Below are positions 14,002 through 25,770 of a stretch of 64,000 nt of DNA, in pieces. The notes below the pieces were generated by a model that ran no database searches, had not been told where the DNA came from, and was given only the letters and a program-made list of their open reading frames with translations. Source of the stretch: Taxillus chinensis (Eukaryota > Streptophyta > Magnoliopsida > Santalales > Loranthaceae). The number at the start of each line of letters is the position of its first letter. Position 1 is the first letter of the stretch. The stretch lies in contig CM042086.1 in NCBI GenBank assembly GCA_023512835.1, positions 19,041,029-19,105,028 of the forward strand, written 5' to 3'. The translations under genes were made by a program, and so were the position numbers.

Positions 14002-16402
14002 ACTTCAAGTACAATTAATAAAATAAAAATTCAAACCAAAACATAAAACAAGATGTACAAATGAAACGAAAACAATCGAGACATGCAACTAACTATACCC
14101 ACACGTGATTGCAAGGCAGTAACAAATCAAAACAAACCTTGATTTTCGCTTTTCTTCGCCATCAAGCAACCACCGAAAACAACCTCTTCAACTCAACCCG
14201 TGAGTCGTGACTTCTTAAAAAATTTGACGTGACTCCTTCTCATTTTGCCTTCCCATTCCTTTCTTTCTCTCTGCGTCAAATCAAATCTGATACCAGTTGA
14301 AAAAATTAATTCCCAAATCAATGAGCCCTCGCTCTCCCTACTCTCTCTCTTCAATTCCATTACTTTTATCATCGGCCTTCACGTCTATTTATTCATAGTC
14401 CATATTATCTATATGTTATTCTCCAATATATAATATATTTTTTCTTAAACAATCCGCAGACAAGAAAAATATGATAACTGACACAAAAACCAACAAATAT
14501 ATTAATATTATTATTTAATTGTTTTCCTAGACAAGATTTTTCCTAACCACTCTCTTTTTTTCTTTTTTTTTTTATTTTTTTTCTTCCAGAAAATCAACTG
14601 AGGCCTAAGTAATACTGTGTTATTATAACTTGTAGACTTAGTTATTAATATATTTGGCCGAGACAAGTTATTTTCAGACTTTTCAAAAAGTTAACTTATA
14701 CATCTATCATATTTTGAAAATAAAGTAATACCGTCATATTATTTTGGAACGAAAAATCTTGATACAAGTTGGTTATAATTAAGTCAAGGCTAAAGTTCAA
14801 CTGCTTGTTATAATATTATCGGATTCATTACATTGGTTCGAATGACTTTAAAAAATTTTATGACATTATTAAATATATACTCAATTATATTTAACCTTTC
14901 AATCCTTGTTTATTTTCAATGAGATAATCCGACAACAATATTGATTATATTTTAAATACATATAAACTCGGAATTTTTATTATCTCTCTCCGGCTCCTTT
15001 GTAACAAAATGGATTGTGGCATTCTTGATTGATATTGAAATCTTTTATATCCTTTTAAACTAGAGAAATGATATTTACAACTGGCTTGCAATATCACCAT
15101 AAAACCATGGTTGATATTGATGATCGTAATTTATTTGTATTTTTCATTTGATAATATGATATGCTAGCACGTCATTAGTTATTCACGGTTATGGATGGTA
15201 ATGTACTCATCAATATGAACATTTTGACTGTAATTGAATACAATTTGGTGTTTACATCCCGAAAGGCTCATTGTTATGATTTTGAAATTTATTAATTAAA
15301 GAAAATAAAGAAATATAAATAGAAATAAAGGAGAGAGAGCTTCCACATAACATGGTCTTGTTTATGCGTTGAAGAGCTTGGATGAGAGCTTGGGAAGTAA
15401 CTCCGGTGATTTGTAACATTACTCTTTAAACTTTGGATTGATATGACCATTTACCCCCACGGTAGCCTTAGTTGAACCTTGAAACAAAGATGACCAATGC
15501 CATTTTATACATGTTTTCTAAATACTAATTTTTTGTAATAAAAAAACATAGTTTATAAAATTCATCAAATTTGTGAAAGTTGAGTTTACAAAACTCTTGT
15601 TAAAGTTGACATTGTGAAAATTAAGTTTATAATACTTTGTTTAAGATGTTGAGTTTTGTTAAATTTAACTTTTATGTAATCAAGTTTCAAATAATTTTAT
15701 TTTTAAGTTTGTCTTAAATTCAACTTCAAGATTTTTATGTTACATTTTGTAAAGTCTTGTTTCTTTAGAATACGATTATTTTTAAAAATTATGGCACCCA
15801 AATAAATTTTCATCACTCATAAATACTTTTAAATTTATGGGGCTCACGTTACTCTCGTTTTCTGGCTCTCACACCTCATTCTCACTAACTAGTTTGTTTG
15901 GGCATTTACTTTGTCGTTTTCAATAACTTCATAAAATCAATTCATGATATAATGGCCAAATCATGACTAATATTATTGATGTTACTTATAAATTAGGCAA
16001 TCCATAGTAATACTCTTTTTTTAATATCAATGTCAACTTGTTTCTTAAAAAAGAAAAAACATAACCTGACTGCTGCCACCAAACCAATGGGCCGGAGTCT
16101 TACACCCAATGTATGTGATAATGTATACGCGTTGGAATTAGATTGTTCTCCCAAAATTTAATGTAACCAGAGCTTCGAATGGTAGAAGTATTAATAATTG
16201 TCATATTTAAATTTATAATTTAATTAATGTATTAAAAATACAATTATATTGAATTGTCAACGGCTAAAACTTTTAATTATGAGCTAATTTTTTTTATGAA
16301 ATTCTTTAAATATGATAAATCAAGTTATTATTATTATTATACCTAAAGTAATATATATATATATATAAAACCTGAAAGATTAAATTAGGATTTGTACGAA
16401 TG
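11562..16402. other. AT-rich intergenic DNA, no gene seen
   Basis: This holds the CPR 3' region and about 4.5 kb of AT-rich DNA. Local features are a cluster of TTGACC/TTGACT words at about 12.37-12.55 kb, embedded in a low-complexity GACCTTT-like repeat, and a TA microsatellite near 13966-13994. I see no exon-like frame with recognisable protein similarity. Confidence 0.55.
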
Positions 16403-16522
16403 ATGAAGTTGTCCGTGTGGACGCTGCCGACTCCCGACCGAGTGAGATTCGAAAACCGCGAGGCGTTCGGCGACCGCAGCGCGGACTTCTCCCCAAGCCC
16501 CACGCACTGTCAAATGGCCTAA
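16403..16522 (+). other. Isolated GC-rich 39-codon open frame
   Basis: A short GC-rich patch in AT-rich DNA reads as a 39-residue frame, MKLSVWTLPTPDRVRFENRE... ending at TAA. The minus strand of the patch is also open, for 65 codons. Its composition suggests a captured exon piece. No family is recognised and no flanking exons were found, so it is noted only as a coding-like island. Confidence 0.15.
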
Positions 16523-17706
16523 AAATAATATTTAAACTTCATTTGGGTTTGGCTTTAAATTAATTAATCCTATTTTACTTGGTTGTTTCAGCTTGCTTTT
16601 CGTTCACGCATTTTACACCCTCCCCCAACAAATATTTTAAAGCCACAATTTCTAACACACCAATGTAAAATAATGCTAAAAAATTAATTACATTAGCAAA
16701 CCAGATTAGATTAGTAGGACTTCCTCCATCTCTTTTCCTTTTTTCTTTTTCTTTTATTTATTTTTTAAATGGCTAAGCATTATTAACACAACACAATGAA
16801 AAATCCCATGATTAACAAACAACTAATAAGTACGGCCTACATAGTGGGATACTGAAATAAACAAAGGAAAAACCTGCATCCAAAGTCAACTCTCTCTCTC
16901 TCTCTCGGCCAACATAATTAAGTAGATGAGAGAGAGAACGTACAGCGGGGGGTGGAGGATGTGTTCCTGTATTTTGGGCAAGGCGGGCCGGGTGTGGCAT
17001 AGTTCATATACCTCTCTCTCTCTCTCTCTCTTACGCATTTTGTAAATTTTCTGTTCTTTTTTAACTATATTTACCTTTCAGAAAACAGCAGTACATCAAA
17101 AAGAATCAGTGTGCTGCAAGAGCATCAAAATTTGTTATATTGAACTATTTATATGCCTTTTTTTTTTAATTCACCATTTTGACATAACACCATCTTCGAT
17201 CATCAACAGTGTGATGTCAAAATTAACCATAGGGAGAGGCTATTTTGTGGGTGACAAGCCATGACACAAATTGTGTATGCGTGTGTAATCAAACCCTCTT
17301 GTTTTCAAGTATATAATCGATTAAAGTCCAGCGTGTCAAATCATCTCATTTGTGGCTAATCTCTATGGACTTTAGATTCAAGATCATTTTCAATAAATTA
17401 TTAAAAAAAGTTTCTTATGATAAAATAGCTCGATCGGGAAAACCTTTTTTTTTACATAAAGGTTTCACGCACAAATTCTTAAAATAAATCAATCATGCAG
17501 AGTCTAGCTATTTGACCCAAATAATCAAACAAGCAATAGACTAAAGCAGTACAATATTTGGATCTGAATAATGATTAAATAGACTCTTGTACGTCCTCAT
17601 TTTTATTATAATTGAAGTAGTTAGAAAGGAAAAAACATGAATATCCCATTAAAGACCTATATATATATATAAATATATATCCGTACTTTTTTTTTGTTTT
17701 ACTTTT
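16523..17706. other. Intergenic DNA upstream of the IAA33 tandem
   Basis: AT-rich sequence with CT/GA microsatellites near 16890-16905 and 17012-17031 and short TA runs near 17660. No gene seen. The boundary at 17706/17707 is where the duplicated unit begins. Confidence 0.6.
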
Positions 17707-17972
17707 GTAATTGCTTTGGGATTTTTTTTGTTTTTGTTTTTTGGGTTTTAGTTATTTCATAATAATATTAAGAATGCATAAAATGGGGAGGGATGATATG
17801 GGTATAGTGCCAGCGTAGATACAGATTTTTTCCTCAAAATTAACCTAACTCTCCACCCCTTCCGACATTTGTGTACTCTTGCTATTGGAATTCATATACA
17901 TACATTCACCAACACGGATAAAACATCACGCGCCACCACAGCTCCACCCGCTTTACTGTCGGCCTTACACCG

Positions 17973-17980
17973 TATATAAA
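17973..17980 (+). promoter_or_regulatory. Putative TATA box, IAA33 copy 1
   Basis: TATATAAA lies 147 bases upstream of the chosen start codon and is followed by a CT-rich leader. The same element stands at 22965-22972 in copy 2. Confidence 0.5.
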
Positions 17981-18098
17981 TTCCCTTTCATCTGCCCCAC
18001 CAAATACCAAATACCAAACACTCTTCACTCTCATCTCATTTCCTTCTACAATCATCTCTTTCTCTCTCTACAAAACACAGCCATGTCAATACTGTTAT

Positions 18099-18122
18099 AG
18101 AGAGAGAGAGAGAGAGAGAGAG
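18099..18122 (+). repeat. (AG)12 microsatellite in IAA33 copy 1 leader
   Basis: An AG dinucleotide run of 24 bases ends four bases before the ATG at 18127. The matching run in copy 2 is 42 bases long. Confidence 0.95.
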
Positions 18123-18126
18123 AAAC

Positions 18127-19033
18127 ATGAATGGTTTAGAATCCCATACGCAAGAGGAATCATTGAAAAAGATGTGGCAGCAAGAGAGTAGAGTGGTTGC
18201 CATGGAGGACCACCGCCACCGTCTCCACGCCGCTGCCTCCCCGGCTGCTTTCTTCAGTGGCGGTACTAACAACATCCCTAACAGCGATAATAGTACTGGG
18301 TTTCCTCGGATTGAGGAGGGCTTGGTTGCTGGTGTGGTGCCGGCTGTCACGGTGGTGCTGGAAGGCCGGTCCATCTGCCACCGGATCAACCTGCAGATGC
18401 ATGCCAGCTATCGAGACCTAGCCATGTCTCTGCGACAGATGTTCGGTGGATGCGGCGCTGAGGCCGCGGAGAGTGAAGTTAATCTGAGCAACGCTGTGCC
18501 GGGTCATCTCGTTGCTTATGAAGATATCGAGCACGACCTTCTTCTTGCTGGAGACCTCGACTGGAAGTACGTCATCACTTTTAAGTTTTAATTTTTATTT
18601 ATTTACTTATTTGATACTCTATATTCTAAATTTCATTATCCTGAATCTATATATGATTTGAAATTCTAAATATGATTTTCAAATAAACTTCACTATGTAT
18701 GTATACCTGAATATATATATATATATATCACTGGTAAGGCTAACTGTTGGGTTCTTCATCATCAATTAATTCTGTCTTGCAACAGACAATTCTGAGTTTA
18801 CCATGATATATATATATATGTTTGTGGCTCGCCCCCGGTTCTTTAATTGTGTGTCTATCAGTGTGTGCGCATACATACATATATGTACTCTCTGTCTAAA
18901 AGTGTAAATAATTTCTATGAGCAACAGGGATTTTGTGCGTGTTGCTAAGAGGATCAGGATAGTGCCAGTGAGGGCGAGGGATTCAAGGAGAGGGAAGAAC
19001 GCATCATTGGAAAAATATGCAGGTCAAGTGTGA
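18127..19033 (+). CDS. IAA33: IAA33-type non-canonical Aux/IAA protein, copy 1
   Basis: Two exons, 18127-18566 and 18928-19033 (GT-AG intron), give 181 residues. The first ~65 residues are low-complexity, without the LxLxL repression motif or the GWPPV degron of canonical Aux/IAAs. Residues ~72-160 form the PB1 domain (domains III/IV): VTVVLEGRSICHRINL, a SLRQMF helix, the acidic YEDIEHDLLLAGDLDW region at 131-146, then DFVRVAKRIRIVPV. The combination VVLEGRSICHRI plus a missing degron is characteristic of IAA33. In Arabidopsis IAA33 acts with ARF10/ARF16 in the root tip and escapes TIR1/AFB degradation. That role is carried over by homology only. The start is the first Met after the AG-repeat leader; Met at residue 16 or 26 is possible. 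Confidence 0.9.
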
Positions 19034-20257
19034 TGGTAACATCGGATGTGTCTTCCATGTGGTGATACGAATATGCAGTGTGATGTGATGATATATGGGT
19101 GCCGAAGCCCCCCGTAAACACATTGCATGTTTTGTAAGCCCCTTGGCTTGTTTGCTTCGATCCCTCGTATTTCACCGAGTCACTCACTTATTATTTATTT
19201 CCTCTCCAAAGACCTCTGTTTCAGTTTATATATCGGTCGATCCTTCGTTTGTTAAAAGTTCAAGTTTGTGTCCCATGAAACAAATTTTATTTACTTATTT
19301 TGGAGATCTAACAGTAAACCCCCGTCATCTCACACCGACCGACACACACTCATAATGATAAATAAAAGGTACGACGTACAATTATAAATAATAAGTGCTA
19401 GCTAGCTAGTGCAAGGTTTTTCTTTTTTCCATATCCTTTGTAATTTCATTCCATGCGTTGTCTGGATTACTTACATGACTTGATGAAACTTAATTAAGAT
19501 AAGTGACATGTTTTTCCTAAATGTTTCCGTTCAAAGCCTAATGTTGTATATATCCACACGATGTAAGCATGGAACAGCGAAAAAAAACTATATATCCAAG
19601 AAGATGTAAGATAATTATATTTCATATTAATTTCTCTGTTCAAAATGAGTATATAGATTTGATAGTTAATTAAGTTTTTTTTATCAAGCTTACTTATCAA
19701 ATTTTAATAAACATTATTTTGCACTAATGATTATTAATTATCTTAGGTTCCAGTTGCGTTATAAAAAAACTATTTTTAGTTGTTTTTGAGAAAAAAAACT
19801 AAAAATAATAAAAGTTTATTTTTATTTTAGGCACCTATTACTAACAATGAAGACAACCTTTTGTTTTTTTATTTAAAAACATCTATGATATTTTGAGAAT
19901 GAAAACGTAAAGTAAAATAAACATGCCATAAAAATTCCAAACCATCTTTACATTCACATAATGTATGCCGATTAGTTCATCATATATGAAACAATATCAG
20001 ATATATTTTATAGTGTCAAAGCAATCCAAAGATGGAGTCATCTACAATTAATTTAAATATTTTCTCAACGAATTTATTGAGGTATTATAGATTATGCACA
20101 CCTTAAAATTGCTCTTAAAATTAAGGAATAATGAAAAAGATTTGTTATGCATCACCAACAATAAGGTGTTTAATGTATGCTTAGGTTTGTATATATTTAG
20201 ACGTTGCGTATATTATTGGTTTTTTTTTTGACAGATATCTAAATAATTTTGAGATGA

Positions 20258-20690
20258 ATCATTAGAAAGCAGTCAATCGGGTTATTAGGTATTTACAAAA
20301 ACCAAAAGAGTACATGCTGACATATAGGAGATCAAATCATTTAAAGATCATAAGGTATTTCAACTCTAATTATATTGAATGCAAAAATAGTAAGAAATTC
20401 ATTTCATGCTAGATATATCTGTTGGCTAGTACAACTATATTTTAGAAGAGTGATAAATAGCATTAATAGCTTCTTCTACTGTAAAAGCAAAATTTATAAC
20501 ATGTTATGAGACATCTAATTATGGAATATGCTACAAAATTTTGTTAATGGAATGCGTATTCAAGAGGGTATAGAAAAATCACTAAAACTATATTATGATA
20601 ATAAATTTATAGTATTATATTTTAATAAAAATAAAAGCTCTTTATAATGTTAAGACATATCGACATTAATTATCTGGTTATAATAAAAAA
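20258..20690 (+). pseudogene. Decayed Ty1-copia RNase H fragment, unit 1
   Basis: One frame retains AVNRVIRYLQKPKEYMLTY, then NSNYIECKNSKKFISC, IYLLASTTIF and SLLQ-like stretches broken by stops. This is the end-of-RT/RNase H region of copia polyproteins. No LTRs or other domains remain. The same fragment occurs at 25334-25770 in the second unit, so it was present before the duplication. Confidence 0.65.
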
Positions 20691-22496
20691 AAAAGTACAT
20701 ACTAAAAAGATATTCGGATGAAAAAAACTTAAAATAAAATTAACAAATACTATTTTAACAAAATAAAAATAAAAAATAACTTTTCGCATAATTAAAAAAT
20801 AATATTATACTAGAAATGCTCTTACATCTTATTTTATTATCCCGCCTCACTCCCTCTAATGATCTCTTGAAGCTGAAATTGGATCTTCCTCGTTTCTCTC
20901 AATTGGTCTAGATCAAATTATTAACCAATTTTGTTGTTTGACTTTATCACCCTCTTGCTTGATAATGCCCATTTTGAACATGTCGCGCTCTGCACTCCAT
21001 TGATTGACATTGATGCAAAAATAATCCACCTCGCAAAGATAGCCCACTGTCCACCGTACATGCAAGTCTATTGGTCACTGACAAAATTAATTTCCTCTTG
21101 GAGGCATCATTAAGGCTTGTTACTGACTAATCCATTAATGGATTTTCAATCTCTCTTTCAAGTCTCTGGATCTTAAGGGGTTTTGAAAAACTATGCACCA
21201 ATATGTTGAATTTTATTTTTATTTGTAAAAAAGGATAAGTCAACAACTTTGTGTGTATATATACACACAGGACGGCTCTAGACAATGACTATAGACTAAA
21301 TAAATAGCCGACTAACTAATAACAAGGCAACGCCAAAATGATCGCAGTGTATATAGCAATAGAAGGTTTCATTGAAGCATTTCCTCAAATCAATGAAGAG
21401 CAAAGTTGCACGTTTTGGTACACTGTCCTATAATTAATGCTTCCATCATATAGCACCTCTAGTTTGCTCTACAGATCAGTCTACCAACTATTGGTGATCT
21501 ACCGTATTATTTACAAAAATAAATAAATTACTCTATATAACAGATTCTCTATATTGATTGACAATAAATATCTATATAATATTATAATGGGCTTGTCAAA
21601 TCTAGTGATACATAAGTTTTGGTAAATTCTAGCAATATCTTTTCAATTAAATAAAGCCAATTTTAAATTGTCGGTTAAGAGTAAAATTAAGTCGCCCAAT
21701 TGTTTCTTATCACATGCAATAATATGATTATTTCCATAAAACGTTTAAAACTCCCAGGATTTATTTTGATGACATACCGCTAGTCTATTACATGACTCTC
21801 ATAGTAGATATAGAACAGAACTCATGTAATTAATTATCTGAAGGATTGAAATATAATGAATATAGAATAAAGCCTTTAGCTCATTTGTCTTAATTGTCAG
21901 CTTGTAAAATTTAACAGTCATATATTTAATTAATTAATGAACTTAGAGAGCAAGAAATCAAGAGGCCATCTCCACATAACTTGTAATCTTAGTTTGACAC
22001 TTTGCTCCCACAGGTGAGCTGGGTGTCATGATGACTAGGTAAAATATCCGGTTTAAGTCTAGTCTATTGGGAGATGCTAGAATCATGTTTATTCTATATG
22101 ACCTTATTACAGTAGATTTCAAGTTTGAGTTATGCTAAGTAGTCTGTGTTAGTTTGTAAATTACATCTTTGAATCTAATGGTGTCTGAGCCGACCTGTCA
22201 TCACAACGGTAGCCTTATTAATAGTTTTAAATCTCATGCCACGTTCCACAACCTCTTCCTTATATAATTACAATATTATATATTGGTCTTTCAAGAGAAT
22301 TACAATACTATATTTCGATTATGTGTACATATCTATCAATATACAGTAAATATTAAGTCGCCGGAATGGCAGTAACGTTTTCCATTGATAAGTCTATTTT
22401 TACCATTAACTATAAACATTGGTTGGCTCAGAGAGCTTTATTTGAATGTTTGGTGTTTGCATTTATTTGAGGTTTTCAAGTACATGTGACTATATA

Positions 22497-22650
22497 TATA
22501 TATATATATTACATAAACCAATAAATTAAAATTTAATGGTCTAAATTAAACTTTTATTTAAGTATCCAAATGGATATATATATATATATATATGTTACAT
22601 AAACCAATAAATTAAAATTTAATGGTCTAAATTAAACTTTTATTTAACTG
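22497..22650. repeat. Local tandem repeat at the end of unit 1
   Basis: A ~51-bp stretch starting ACATAAACCAATAAATTAAA occurs twice about 86 bp apart, each copy preceded by a TA run. The same pair is at about 27.58-27.72 kb in unit 2. Confidence 0.85.
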
Positions 22651-22674
22651 TAATAAATTAATTATAGCTAGATG

Positions 22675-22697
22675 CTAGCAGACAGCTCACGCCAACA
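22675..22697. other. 23-bp filler at the tandem junction
   Basis: Unit 1 ends at ...GCTAGATG and unit 2 begins at GTAATTGC. The 23 bases between them do not belong to the shared unit and do not match the sequence flanking the outer ends (before 17707 or after 27748). Filler at a duplication junction is consistent with end-joining repair. It is equally what a forced assembly join could leave. Confidence 0.7.
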
Positions 22698-22964
22698 GTA
22701 ATTGCTTTGGGATTTTTTTTTGTTTTTGTTTTTTGGATTTTAGTTATTTCATAATAATATTAAGAATGCATAAAATGGGGAGGGATGATATGGGTATAGT
22801 GCCAGCGTAGATACAGATTTTTTCCTCAAAATTAACCTAACTCTCCACCCCTTCCGACATTTGTGTACTCTTGCTATTGGAATTCATATACATACATTCA
22901 CCAACACGGATAAAACATCACGCGCAACCACAGCTCCACCCGCTTTACTGTCGGCCTTACACCG

Positions 22965-22972
22965 TATATAAA
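22965..22972 (+). promoter_or_regulatory. Putative TATA box, IAA33 copy 2
   Basis: TATATAAA in the same context as copy 1. Here it is 165 bases from the start codon because the AG repeat is longer. Confidence 0.5.
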
Positions 22973-23087
22973 TTCCCTTTCATCTGCCCCACCAAATACC
23001 AAATACCAAACACTCTTCACTCTCATCTCATTTCCTTCTACAATCATCTCTTTCTCTCTCTACAAAACACAGCCATGTCAATACTGT

Positions 23088-23090
<3 letters not shown>

Positions 23091-23132
<42 letters not shown>
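23091..23132 (+). repeat. (AG)21 microsatellite in IAA33 copy 2 leader
   Basis: An AG run of 42 bases ends four bases before the ATG at 23137, nine repeat units longer than in copy 1. Confidence 0.95.
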
Positions 23133-23136
<4 letters not shown>

Positions 23137-23137
<1 letters not shown>

Positions 23138-23718
23138 TGAATGGTTTAGAATCCCATACGCAAGAGGAATCATTGAAAAAGATGTGGCAGCAAGAGAGTA
23201 GAGTGGTTGCCATGGAGGACCACCGCCACCGTCTCCACGCCGCTGCCTCCCCGGCTGCTTTCTTCAGTGGCGGTACTAACAACATCCCTAACAGCGATAA
23301 TAGTACTGGGTTTCCTCGGATTGAGGAGGGCTTGGTTGCTGGTGTGGTGCCGGCTGTCACGGTGGTGCTGGAAGGCCGGTCCATCTGCCACCGGATCAAC
23401 CTCCAGATGCATGCCAGCTATCGAGACCTAGCCATGTCTCTGCGACAGATGTTCGGTGGATGCGGCGCTGAGGCCGCGGAGAGTGAAGTTAATCTGAGCA
23501 ACGCTGTGCCGGGTCATCTCGTTGCTTATGAAGATATCGAGCACGACCTTCTTCTTGCTGGAGACCTCGACTGGAAGTACGTCATCACTTTTAAGTTTTA
23601 ATTTTTTATTTATTTACTTATTTGATACTCTATATTCTAAATTTCATTATCCTGAATCTATATATGATTTGAAATTCTAAATATGATTTTCAAATAAACT
23701 TCACTATGTATGTATACC

Positions 23719-23760
<42 letters not shown>

Positions 23761-23832
23761 TGGTAAGGCTAACTGTTGGGTTCTTCATCATCAATTAATT
23801 CTGTCTTGCAACAGATAATTCTGAGTTTACCA

Positions 23833-23867
<35 letters not shown>

Positions 23868-24078
23868 TGTGGCTCGCCCCCGGTTCTTTAATTGTGTGTC
23901 TATCAGTGTGTGCGCATACATACATATATGTACTCTCTGTCTAAAAGTGTAAATAATTTCTATGAGCAACAGGGATTTTGTGCGTGTTGCTAAGAGGATC
24001 AGGATAGTGCCAGTGAGGGCGAGGGATTCAAGGAGAGGGAAGAACGCATCATTGGAAAAATATGCAGGTCAAGTGTGA
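23137..24078 (+). CDS. IAA33: IAA33-type non-canonical Aux/IAA protein, copy 2
   Basis: Exons 23137-23576 and 23973-24078 give a 181-residue protein identical to that of copy 1. The one exonic change I found (CTG to CTC in the RINLQ segment) is silent. The intron is longer because its TA microsatellites are expanded. Domain content is as in copy 1: degenerate N-terminus without degron, then PB1. About 400 bp of near-identical upstream sequence is shared, so the copies would be expected to share core regulation except for the leader repeat length. Whether this is a true second gene or a duplicated haplotype in the assembly cannot be told from the sequence alone. Confidence 0.85.
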
Positions 24079-25333
24079 TGGTAACATCGGATGTGTCTTC
24101 CATGTGGTGATACGAATATGCAGTGTGATGTGATGATATATGGGTGCCGAAGCCCCCCGTAAACACATTGCATGTTTTGTAAGCCCCTTGGCTTGTTTGC
24201 TTCGATCCCTCGTATTTCACCGAGTCACTCACTTATTATTTATTTCCTCTCCAAAGACCTCTGTTTCAGTTTATATATCGGTCGATCCTTCGTTTGTTAA
24301 AAGTTCAAGTTTGTGTCCCATGAAACAAATTTTATTTACTTATTTTGGAGATCTAACAGTAAACCCCCGTCATCTCACACCGACCGACACACACTCATAA
24401 TGATAAATAAAAGGTACGACGTACAATTATAAATAATAAGTGCTAGCTAGCTAGTGCAAGGTTTTTCTTTTTTCCATATCCTTTGTAATTTCATTCCATG
24501 CGTTGTCTGGATTACTTACATGACTTGATGAAACTTAATTAAGATAAGTGACATGTTTTTCCTAAATGTTTCCGTTCAAAGCCTAATGTTGTATATATCC
24601 ACACGATGTAAGCATGGAACAGCGAAAAAAAACTATATATCCAAGAAGATGTAAGATAATTATATTTCATATTAATTTCTCTGTTCAAAATGAGTATATA
24701 GATTTGATAGTTAATTAAGTTTTTTTTATCAAGCTTACTTATCAAATTTTAATAAACATTATTTTGCACTAATGATTATTAATTATCTTAGGTTCCAGTT
24801 GCGTTATAAAAAAACTATTTTTAGTTGTTTTTGAGAAAAAAAACTATTTTTAGTTGTTTTTGAGAAAAAAAACTAAAAATAATAAAAGTTTATTTTTATT
24901 TTAGGCACCTATTACTAACAATGAAGACAACCTTTTGTTTTTTTTATTTAAAAACATCTATGATATTTTGAGAATGAAAACGTAAAGTAAAATAAACATG
25001 CCATAAAAATTCCAAACCATCTTTACATTCACATAATGTATGCCGATTAGTTCATCATATATGAAACAATATCAGATATATTTTATAGTGTCAAAGCAAT
25101 CCAAAGATGGAGTCATCTACAATTAATTTAAATATTTTCTCAACGAATTTATTGAGGTATTATAGATTATGCACACCTTAAAATTGCTCTTAAAATTAAG
25201 GAATAATGAAAAAGATTTGTTATGCATCACCAACAATAAGGTGTTTAATGTATGCTTAGGTTTGTATATATTTAGACGTTGCGTATATTATTGGTTTTTT
25301 TTTGACAGATATCTAAATAATTTTGAGATGAAT

Positions 25334-25770
25334 CATTAGAAAGCAGTCAATCGGGTTATTAGGTATTTACAAAAACCAAAAGAGTACATGCTGACATATA
25401 GGAGATCAAATCATTTAAAGATCATAAGGTATTTCAACTCTAATTATATTGAATGCAAAAATAGTAAGAAATCCATTTCATGCTAGATATATCTGTTGGC
25501 TAGTACAACTATATTTTGGAAGAGTGATAAATAGCATTAATAGCTTCTTCCACTGTAAAAGCAAAATTTATAACATGTTATGAGACATCTAATTATGGAA
25601 TATGCTACAAAATTTTGTTAATGGGATGCGTATTCAAGAGGGTATAGAAAAATCACTAAAACTATATTATGATAATAAATTTACAGTATTATATTTTAAT
25701 AAAAATAAAAGCTCTTTATAATGTTAAGACATATCGACATTAATTATCTGGTTATAATAAAAAAAAGTAC
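25334..25770 (+). pseudogene. Decayed Ty1-copia RNase H fragment, unit 2
   Basis: Same remnant as at 20258-20690, with several single-base differences (for example AAATTC to AAATCC, and TTAG to TTGG). Part of the duplicated unit. Confidence 0.65.

Larger units (their letters stand above)
17707..22674. repeat. Tandem duplication unit 1 (4968 bp)
   Basis: This segment is repeated in direct orientation at 22698-27748 and the two align end to end. It holds the first IAA33 gene, its flanks and a decayed copia fragment. Differences between units are mainly microsatellite lengths, a few single-base changes and one ~28-bp local duplication present only in unit 2, near 24.85 kb. Homology starts at GTAATTGCTTTGGG and ends at TAGCTAGATG. 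A 23-bp sequence not otherwise part of the unit lies between the two copies. Confidence 0.95.

Noticed and set aside
18036..18402. Antisense and alternate-frame open stretches over IAA33 exon 1
   Set aside because: They mirror the sense exon, include translated AG repeats, and have no independent support.
19095..19355. 86-codon plus-strand frame downstream of IAA33 (repeated at 24140-24400)
   Set aside because: Lies in the 3' flank and is conserved only because the whole unit is duplicated. No recognisable domain.
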